Assembly: GCA_023395755.1 (NCBI GenBank)
Contig: JAEWYG010000040.1
Location: 1-13,208 of the forward strand
DNA: 13,208 bases
Reading direction: 5' to 3'
Source: Actinomycetes bacterium
GTDB lineage: Bacteria > Actinomycetota > Coriobacteriia > Coriobacteriales > Eggerthellaceae
The notes beneath the pieces are model-generated. The model saw only the letters and a list, made by a program, of their open reading frames with translations. It made no database searches and had not been told where the DNA came from. A program made the translations under genes and the position numbers. This document shows, piece after piece, positions 1 through 5,098 of this stretch (positions are counted from its first letter, which is position 1; the number at the start of each line of letters is the position of its first letter).

Positions 1-668
1 TCGTAGGTGTCTGCATTAACGCGCACAATCTCGCCCGGGCCGAGTTCATATTCGTCGTCGTAGTCGAGTTTGTGATAGGCAAACGATTCGAAAGAGATGC
101 AGTGGCCTTCATCGTTCTTGCCCACAAGAACCGGTAGACGACCCATCTTGTCGCGCGCTGCAATAATTTGCCCGTCATCAGTCATAATAAGCAACGTAAG
201 TGAGCCATCAATGACGTCTTGAGCGAACTTGATGCCTTCAACAAAGTTATCTTTTTGATTAATCAGTGCCGCTACTAGCTCTGTGGTGTTCACGGCCCCC
301 GAGCTCATTGCCATGAACTGTCGACCGCCGTTACAGAAATGAGATTCCACCAGTTGTTCGGCATTGTTGATGGCGCCCACGGTGGTAATGCCAAACGTGC
401 CAAGGTGCGAGCGTACGAGTAGTGGCTGTGGGTCGGTGTCGCTAATACAGCCGATGCCGCTACATCCGCGGAAGCCAGGTAGGTCGTCTTCGAAACGCGT
501 GCGGAACGGTGTGTTCTCGATCGAGTGGATCTCGCGTTGGAAGCCGTCGTTTGCATCGTGGAAAATCATGCCAGCGCGTCGCGTTCCTAAATGTGAGTGG
601 TAATCCACACCAAAGAACACATCAAGCACCACATCGCGATGAGATGCTGCTCCGAAGAATCCGCCCAT
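1..668 (-). CDS. PurF-like protein, N-terminal part, inactive glutaminase domain (partial)
   Basis: Leftward gene cut by the window edge; 222 codons are visible. It begins MGGFFGAASH and continues with DYHSHLGTRRAGM (residues 22-34), which matches the layout of the class II glutamine amidotransferase domain of amidophosphoribosyltransferase (MCGIxG, then HRGQESAG). True PurF needs Cys at position 2, which becomes the N-terminal nucleophile; here it is Gly. The usual RYST/RYATTG stretch is replaced by a segment around GIGCISDTDPQP. The later NAExL-type stretch (GAINNAEQL) and the LTLLIMTDDGQIIAARDKMG strand are recognisable. The PRPP-binding half lies outside the window. The start is ATG at 668, with AAAGG about 8 nt upstream. 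Proteins starting MGGFFG are, from memory, a recurring PurF paralogue in anaerobes, so the change is probably family-wide. A role in purine synthesis should not be assumed; ammonia-dependent or non-catalytic function is possible. Confidence 0.75.
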   Translation of the reverse strand, partial: MGGFFGAASHRDVVLDVFFGVDYHSHLGTRRAGMIFHDANDGFQREIHSIENTPFRTRFEDDLPGFRGCSGIGCISDTDPQPLLVRSHLGTFGITTVGAINNAEQLVESHFCNGGRQFMAMSSGAVNTTELVAALINQKDNFVEGIKFAQDVIDGSLTLLIMTDDGQIIAARDKMGRLPVLVGKNDEGHCISFESFAYHKLDYDDEYELGPGEIVRVNADTY

Positions 669-875
669 TACTTGCCTTTCGCCTTGCCGGTCGTTTTTCG
701 CAATCAACAAAGGTATTAGTATAAGACTAAGAAGAAGCTGTTTGGCGCGTGCCGTGGGAGGATTCGGGGTTTCTGCACGAAGGAAGCGGTTTGCGGTCGT
801 TGAATACGCGCGCTGTATTGAATACCACCGTCGCGTTGCTTTGTTTGTACCATAAACTCACGTTAAGAGTGGTGT

Positions 876-1202
876 TTAAAGTATCGCTGCGGCAAGCGAG
901 AGGGTAGTGAACAGAACTCCAAACCCAAAAGCTGAAATGCGTTCGCGTTTGGTTAGATTGAAAGCGATGCCTCGCGCGTTTCGGCAGAAATTTCTAACCG
1001 TTAGGGCTTGAGTTTGGGAGCTTGATTGTAGGGGGATCGCTCGTGCATGAAGAGGATGCTGTCGACCATTACGTAGCCCTCCCGCGAGTACGATGATTTC
1101 TGCCCGTAGATTGTGAGGGCAGGCAGGAGAATCCTCATGGGGGCAGGAAGGAAGAAGGGGCTTCGTGGCGTGGGATTGCGTTGCGAAGGCAGTACTGCTC
1201 AT
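876..1202 (-). CDS. Small hypothetical protein with C-terminal membrane segment
   Basis: This encodes a 108-residue protein that I do not recognise. The case for a real gene is a strong ribosome binding site, AAAGGAG, about 6 nt before the ATG at 1202, and an N-to-C layout that looks designed. A polar, Pro/Ser/His-rich first 60 residues is followed by a basic stretch (NLTKRER, about residues 82-88) and then a hydrophobic run of about 20 residues (ISAFGFGVLFTTLSLAAAIL) that ends the protein. That would be a tail-anchored or single-pass protein with the N-terminal part inside. There are three cysteines (about 20, 28 and 73). It stands alone between the PurF-like gene and the deformylase homologue, all leftward. 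The arrangement of basic stretch plus membrane helix is also seen at the start of LysM-type cell-wall proteins, so this could be a truncated relative; no LysM follows. Coding status is moderately likely. Confidence 0.45.
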   Translation of the reverse strand: MSSTAFATQSHATKPLLPSCPHEDSPACPHNLRAEIIVLAGGLRNGRQHPLHARAIPLQSSSQTQALTVRNFCRNARGIAFNLTKRERISAFGFGVLFTTLSLAAAIL

Positions 1203-1509
1203 GGGCTCTCCTTTGGTTGTGGTTTCTGCTTTCGTATTGCAGCATATCTGTTTGCCGAATTAGCATGTGTACCAAAAGAGGGACATTAACGGACTAAGCC
1301 ACCAGTGAGTGCGTAGTGGTCGATCATTTTAATTATGGTAGCAAGGAAGGTGTCTGGTGTTGTTGGGGAAGGAGTGCAAAACCAGAAGCCGACAATCTTG
1401 TCGACTTCTGGTTAAGGGATAGCTTTTTCTGCTTGCTTTACCGAGATACTAAAAATGGACACTCGTAAATTTGCAGAGAAATATGGTGAGGCTTTGTGAG
1501 GAAAACGGG
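1203..1509. other. Intergenic stretch without a gene
   Basis: This 307-nt stretch between the small orphan gene and the deformylase homologue holds the terminator at 1378-1413 and, near 1203-1215, the ribosome binding site of the orphan gene. I see no convincing further gene, tRNA or promoter in it. Confidence 0.6.
1378..1413 (-). terminator. Rho-independent terminator downstream of the deformylase homologue
   Basis: Stem arms AACCAGAAG/CTTCTGGTT (9 bp), then one C/A mismatch, then CGACAA/TTGTCG (6 bp) around a 2-nt centre. Read leftward, the hairpin is followed by TTTT (complement of 1378-1381). It lies about 97 nt past the deformylase stop codon. Read rightward there is only a delayed T run (about 1424), so leftward use is favoured. 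Confidence 0.7.
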
Positions 1510-1929
1510 TTAGACGAGCTTGCCCTTGCAGTGGTCAATCATGTGCTGGATAATTTGTGCGGTCCAGCCGGTGAATTCTTTTTTACGCGGCTGCAGCGTG
1601 CCGTCTGTTAACTCTTCAAAGGATACTTTGATACGATCGTAGCGTGTTACTTTTGATTCTGCTTCCAGCGACAAGCAACCTTCGACGGCCTTGAAGGCAC
1701 CTAGCGCTTGCAGCATTCGGGGATTGTACATGACGTGCGGTTGGTCGTTGTCATCCAAATAGGCGATAACGCATTTCGGGGAACCAATTTGGTTGGCTGC
1801 GAGGCAAGCGGCGCCTTCCAAGGAAGTGAGCGTTTCCAGTAGATCCTGGGCCACCGAAGCATCTTCTGCGGTGGCTATTTCGCAGGGTTGCGAGAGAGTA
1901 GCTTCGTCTTTCACCAGTTCCTTGATCAT
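1510..1929 (-). CDS. def: Peptide deformylase homologue with altered HExxH motif
   Basis: The 139-residue protein is of the short clostridial peptide deformylase type (the enzyme that removes formyl from nascent N-terminal Met). Motif 1 is seen as GAACLAANQIG (residues 39-49) and motif 2 as EGCLS (83-87, with the metal-ligand Cys85). Motif 3 is QIIQHMIDHCKGK (125-137). The two metal-ligand histidines (129 and 133) are present, but the catalytic Glu of HExxH is Met130. The codon is unambiguously ATG on the coding strand. In characterised deformylases this Glu is the general acid/base, so the protein may be inactive, slow, or repurposed. The start at 1929 has a strong GGAGGA about 5 nt upstream. 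A -10-like TAGAAT (complement of 2010-2015) lies upstream, without a clear -35. It is a single gene followed by its own terminator. The housekeeping deformylase is presumably elsewhere in the genome. Confidence 0.85.
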   Translation of the reverse strand: MIKELVKDEATLSQPCEIATAEDASVAQDLLETLTSLEGAACLAANQIGSPKCVIAYLDDNDQPHVMYNPRMLQALGAFKAVEGCLSLEAESKVTRYDRIKVSFEELTDGTLQPRKKEFTGWTAQIIQHMIDHCKGKLV

Positions 1930-2106
1930 GGTTCCTCCGTTAGAGTAGGTTGCGTTCTTGTTTTAACAACCGCATTTATGGTTGACAGTGTCGGTTTAAT
2001 TCCGGATGAATTCTACCATGAATAAAGGTTGTAGCTGCACAAAGCATCACGTGTCTAAGAGGAGGCGCAATTTTTAAGCTGGTTCTATTTTCGATTGGTA
2101 GTCCGC

Positions 2107-2799
2107 TTAGTAGAGCACCTTTTCCGGGTGCTGGAAGTAGGCTTCTAGCTTTTTGAAGAACGCTACCAAGTCCATACCGTCGGCGAATGCGTGATGGACG
2201 CTAAGGGCAACGGGTAGCACATCGAGTCCTTCTCGTTTGCGAGGTGTGCCAACGATTACGGTTGGAATTAGCATATGTTTATGAATGGAAGTCATTTCGC
2301 AGTCGTCGAAGGGATAAGGTATGTGCGAAGCTAAAAGGCAGGGGTGCCCATCGGCAAACATGTTTTCACTTTTGCCACTACGGATGCTGTCGATTGCCGC
2401 CGTGATACGCTGATAGCTTGTTTCAAATGCGGGATCAAGATGAACAAGGGTGTTTATGGGAATGCCCTCACGGTTCAAAACCGGAAAGCTCAGGTCAAGT
2501 TCGCGAAATAAAACGGCTTCTCGTGGGCTATCTTCCCCTGAATGATGTACGGCAGAGATCCGTAGTGCTTCTACTTCGTTAGCGCAGCGCCACAGCAGAT
2601 ACAAGATGGTTGAGAAGCGCCTGAGATGGTGAGTGGCCAGAAAGCGAGACATTTCCTCGAATGGTACGGAGGCGTTCAGATGAACTTGCGTTCCTGTTTT
2701 CATGAAGAAGTCGAATGATTCTTGCCGATTCCAATGAGCGGGATCGATGAGATCGTATGCAGTTTTGTCTTGTGGGATAAGGGGAAGTGCGGTGGGCAT
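2107..2799 (-). CDS. Chloramphenicol acetyltransferase-fold (CAT-like) acyltransferase
   Basis: A protein of 230 residues, the usual length for type A chloramphenicol acetyltransferase (acetyl-CoA-dependent O-acetylation, trimeric, cytoplasmic). The C-terminal active-site motif is intact: SVHHAFADGMD, with HH at about 202-203 and DG at 207-208, equivalent to HHAVCDG of CAT. The middle contains SHIPYPFDD, comparable to the S-x-I-S/P-W region that shapes the substrate pocket. The N-terminus (DLIDPAHWNRQESFDFFM) matches the CAT start (W-x-R-x-x-x-F-x-F). I place the start at the ATG at 2799 because AAGGAG sits about 6 nt upstream; an in-frame ATG at 2877 has no such site and adds 26 unconserved residues. 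The gene is divergent from the TrmB-like gene. Many chromosomal CAT-like proteins in anaerobes do not give chloramphenicol resistance, so I call the family, not the drug. Confidence 0.85.
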   Translation of the reverse strand: MPTALPLIPQDKTAYDLIDPAHWNRQESFDFFMKTGTQVHLNASVPFEEMSRFLATHHLRRFSTILYLLWRCANEVEALRISAVHHSGEDSPREAVLFRELDLSFPVLNREGIPINTLVHLDPAFETSYQRITAAIDSIRSGKSENMFADGHPCLLASHIPYPFDDCEMTSIHKHMLIPTVIVGTPRKREGLDVLPVALSVHHAFADGMDLVAFFKKLEAYFQHPEKVLY

Positions 2800-2862
2800 G
2801 GTGTCTCCTTGTTTGCTAACGCGGCGCAGCGAGCAACAGATAAGTGCTCTGAAAATGGAATG

Positions 2863-2890
2863 TTGCAAGTTTAGCATTGTTTTATATACA
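2863..2890 (+). promoter_or_regulatory. Predicted promoter of the TrmB-like gene
   Basis: TTGCAA at 2863-2868 and TATACA at 2885-2890, with a 16-nt spacer, lie 40 nt before the predicted start codon. It is the best sigma70-like pair in the intergenic region, judged by eye only. Confidence 0.4.
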
Positions 2891-2929
2891 CTACGCCCGT
2901 TGCATTTTTGATAGGGTGAAGGAGTCTGC

Positions 2930-3808
2930 TTGTCTCACATACGTAAACCAAAGCTTATTGAAAGCCGTTTAAGAAATCATGCTGCCTTCGTTGCTGCCGA
3001 TCCGTGCGCATGTGCTGGTCATTGGAGGGAGCTGCGTGAAGGCGTTGAAGAGCTCCAGGTAGATCTTGGTTGCGGGAAAGGCATCTGGACCACGCGTGCG
3101 GCATATGCGAATTCAAGCGCGCTTATGGTTGGCATTGATATCGAGCCCATGTGTGTGTCGTTTGCTGCCGAGCGCGCGGCAATTGGCGGCGTTGAGGCGT
3201 CGGGACAGTCCGCTTCTGCCGATTCAGGATTTACGCCTGCCTACAACACGGTGTTTTCCGTTGGCTCGGCAGCCGATCTTGTTGATTTTTTTGCACCGGG
3301 CGAAATTGACGTTCTTCACCTGAATTTTCCTACGCCCTTTCCGCGTAAAAAGGAAACATTGAAGCGCGTTACCTGTATTGATCGACTTCTGGAATATCGC
3401 AACCTCCTTGGTGAAGGGGGAGAGGTGCGGCTGAAGACGGATCATCAGCCTTTGTTTGATTACACCATCGAGCAGCTTGTTTGTGCTGGGTACGACATAA
3501 CGTGGCAGACGCGTGATCTACTTGGCGATGATGCGAGGGCTGAGGGAGCTGCGTCGAGTGATTTGTTGCAGAGTGGGTATGAAGAGCGATTGGTTGCTGC
3601 AGGAGCCTATGTTCATGCAGCGCATGCTGTTGTGGGAAATGCGTCGGAAACATCTGATGGCGGCGAATTGGTGAGCCTGTATGAGTATCTGCCCGATGAT
3701 TTAGAGAGCATAAGCTATGTTCCTCTTGGTATGGAGGATGCCCTGTTCAACATGAAGAACCGCCGTCGCAATCGGGGGGAAGTATCACCGATGCGCTCTC
3801 GTAGCTAG
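2930..3808 (+). CDS. trmB: tRNA (guanine-N7)-methyltransferase, TrmB family, variant motif
   Basis: The 292-residue protein is a SAM-dependent methyltransferase of the TrmB family (m7G46 of tRNA). The SAM-binding motif is VDLGCGKGIW (44-53). The acidic end of strand 2 is VGIDIEP (67-73). The family motif region is HLNFPTPFPRKK (130-141). EVRLKTDHQPLFDYTIEQL (165-183) matches the family's FKTDN-x-x-x-F-x-Y block, and SGYEER (215-220) matches T-x-Y-E-x-K. Two points are odd. The normal P-D-P-W-x-K-x-R-H block has Thr in place of Asp and Glu where His is expected, both important in E. coli TrmB. The protein is also longer than usual, with an insertion at about 88-105 and a C-terminal tail of about 50 residues rich in Arg. 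The start is TTG at 2930, supported by GAAGGAG 5 nt upstream. Family assignment is firm; activity is not certain. Confidence 0.82.
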   Translation: MSHIRKPKLIESRLRNHAAFVAADPCACAGHWRELREGVEELQVDLGCGKGIWTTRAAYANSSALMVGIDIEPMCVSFAAERAAIGGVEASGQSASADSGFTPAYNTVFSVGSAADLVDFFAPGEIDVLHLNFPTPFPRKKETLKRVTCIDRLLEYRNLLGEGGEVRLKTDHQPLFDYTIEQLVCAGYDITWQTRDLLGDDARAEGAASSDLLQSGYEERLVAAGAYVHAAHAVVGNASETSDGGELVSLYEYLPDDLESISYVPLGMEDALFNMKNRRRNRGEVSPMRSRS

Positions 3809-3824
3809 CTGGAAGAGCGTTTTT
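3794..3824 (+). terminator. Rho-independent terminator overlapping the end of trmB
   Basis: CGCTCT (3794-3799) pairs with AGAGCG (3814-3819), followed directly by TTTTT (3820-3824). The loop contains the palindrome AGCTAGCT. The left arm lies in the last codons of trmB (stop at 3806-3808). The stem is short, so strength is uncertain. Confidence 0.5.
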
Positions 3825-3955
3825 GGTTCGCCTTCACCTATGCTGTTGAAGCGCGTTGCGAGCTTATGTCGGGTGTGAAAACGAAGCTATAGACGCGCTG
3901 TCGATCAGACTTCAATGTACGGCCGCGCGTCGCAGGTTAAATAGAAGGGCTTGCT

Positions 3956-4876
3956 TTAACGGTTATGTGTTATGCGCAATTGACCGTCGGCGCAACGAAC
4001 CTGCAAAATTTCCTTCGCAAGCCGGTGATGTTTGTCGAAGTCGAGCGGGGTTAGCCCCTCAATTATTTCGGTTTGAAGAGCGTTTCTCATGGCAAGAGAA
4101 CAACTTCGCAATACGTTGTATCCCTTGCTGGTCATTTCTATGACAACAGACCTTCGGTCAAGGGGGTCGCGGCTGCGTTTTATGAGCTCCCTTTTTAGGA
4201 GTTCGTTTTGGGTAGAAGCTATCATGTTTGCTTTTACTGCTAAAATTCGCCCTAAGTCACCCGGATGAGCTCCTCCGGGGTATTCCATAAGTTCAAGAAG
4301 TAGACGATAGGCAGTCATGCTAAGTCCTTCATCTCTGGTGACATGATGCATGAGTGCGGCGGTTTGCAGGATTTCATCGCAAAGCGCTGTGTTGACGTTT
4401 CCTGCTTGGCTAGAGCTCCCAAACAATTTATTTTGTTTGGCTACGTTAAGCGTGCAAATTGAAGCGTATCGCCTGAGGTCAAGAGGAAAATCGTCACGAA
4501 TATCTTCAAGGAGAGGGCGAAGTTTTCCGTCAACATGGCTGGTTTGATGTGCCCCCCATTCGGTCATAAAAACGCACACCCCTCTTTTGTCTCGAGAACT
4601 GTCTGCTCGAATGACCGCCCCTTCATCTTCAAGTTGTGCGACGGCACCGGTTACTGCGCTTGCGCCCATATCGAGCATTTCTGCAAGTTGTCCTATGCGG
4701 AGGGTGTGATCGTATGCGTTTATGCGAATGAGAATACGATATTGCGTAGGGGTGAGACCGCCCGTAAGAATTGTTTGTTCGATCATCCGAGAGTACATAA
4801 CGGTTATGGCAAGGTATTCGGCGTGGTGAAAACAATCATCGAAAGATAACTTCACGGCAGTCGAGTGTAGCTGCAT
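3956..4876 (-). CDS. Tandem MarR-family transcriptional regulator (two fused MarR domains)
   Basis: The 306-residue protein carries two complete MarR-type winged-helix units. Unit 1 has LTPTQYRIL (41-49), the helix-turn-helix at about 60-90 (IGQLAEMLDMGASAVTGAV) and a wing with SSRDKRGVCVFMTEWG (93-108). Unit 2 repeats the order: LSMTAYRLL (185-193), helix-turn-helix at 205-234, and wing SRDPLDRRSVVIEMTSKG (235-252). A linker of about 20 residues near 145-165 joins them. Normal MarR proteins are about 140-180 residues and work as dimers, so this is an intramolecular dimer that could bind an asymmetric operator. The start ATG at 4876 has AAGGGG about 5 nt upstream. It is divergent from the molybdopterin oxidoreductase operon across 222 nt, the classic position for a regulator of that operon. 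Ligand unknown; phenolic or aromatic acids are typical for the family. Confidence 0.85.
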   Translation of the reverse strand: MQLHSTAVKLSFDDCFHHAEYLAITVMYSRMIEQTILTGGLTPTQYRILIRINAYDHTLRIGQLAEMLDMGASAVTGAVAQLEDEGAVIRADSSRDKRGVCVFMTEWGAHQTSHVDGKLRPLLEDIRDDFPLDLRRYASICTLNVAKQNKLFGSSSQAGNVNTALCDEILQTAALMHHVTRDEGLSMTAYRLLLELMEYPGGAHPGDLGRILAVKANMIASTQNELLKRELIKRSRDPLDRRSVVIEMTSKGYNVLRSCSLAMRNALQTEIIEGLTPLDFDKHHRLAKEILQVRCADGQLRITHNR

Positions 4877-4906
4877 AAATACCCCTTCCCTTTGCCAATC
4901 AACGCT

Positions 4907-4935
4907 ATTGTAGGTTTCGACTGGATGGTTTTAAA
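4907..4935 (-). promoter_or_regulatory. Predicted promoter of the tandem MarR gene
   Basis: Read leftward, TTTAAA (complement of 4930-4935), a 17-nt spacer and TACAAT (complement of 4907-4912) precede the ATG at 4876 by about 30 nt. Each hexamer matches consensus at four or five of six positions. Confidence 0.4.
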
Positions 4936-5027
4936 GCCCCATCTTTTTTTGAAGTGGTTTCGCGCAGTTGTTTTCGCAGGTCATTTATTCATTGAGTGAA
5001 CTATTTGCCGAACGATGAATTGGTTTA

Positions 5028-5056
5028 TTGCCTTGTTATTATGCCCGGTTTATTTT
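5028..5056 (+). promoter_or_regulatory. Possible promoter of the molybdopterin oxidoreductase operon
   Basis: TTGCCT (5028-5033), a 17-nt spacer and TATTTT (5051-5056) precede the preferred start at 5099 by about 42 nt. The match is weak. An 8-bp inverted pair, TTGAGTGA near 4993 and TCACTCAA near 5059, flanks this stretch and could hold regulator half-sites. Confidence 0.25.
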
Positions 5057-5098
5057 GTCACTCAAGGTGGTTTAAAGACCTCGAAGAGGGGGAGTGCT

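Noticed and set aside
1982..2010. Rightward TTGACA upstream of the deformylase homologue
   Set aside because: No -10-like hexamer at suitable spacing and no rightward gene follows.
2800..2877. Longer start for the CAT-like gene
   Set aside because: The extra 26 residues are unlike CAT and have no ribosome binding site; ATG at 2799 has AAGGAG at good spacing.
3856..4143. Rightward open frame after trmB (95 codons)
   Set aside because: Most of it is antisense to the tandem MarR gene, with no ribosome binding site or recognisable feature; the 3825-3955 gap appears empty.
5015..5098. N-terminal extension of the molybdenum enzyme resembling a signal peptide (hydrophobic stretch after MNW)
   Set aside because: No ribosome binding site before 5015, no twin-arginine motif, and the ATG at 5099 has a strong AGGGGGAG site and begins right before the Fe-S segment.
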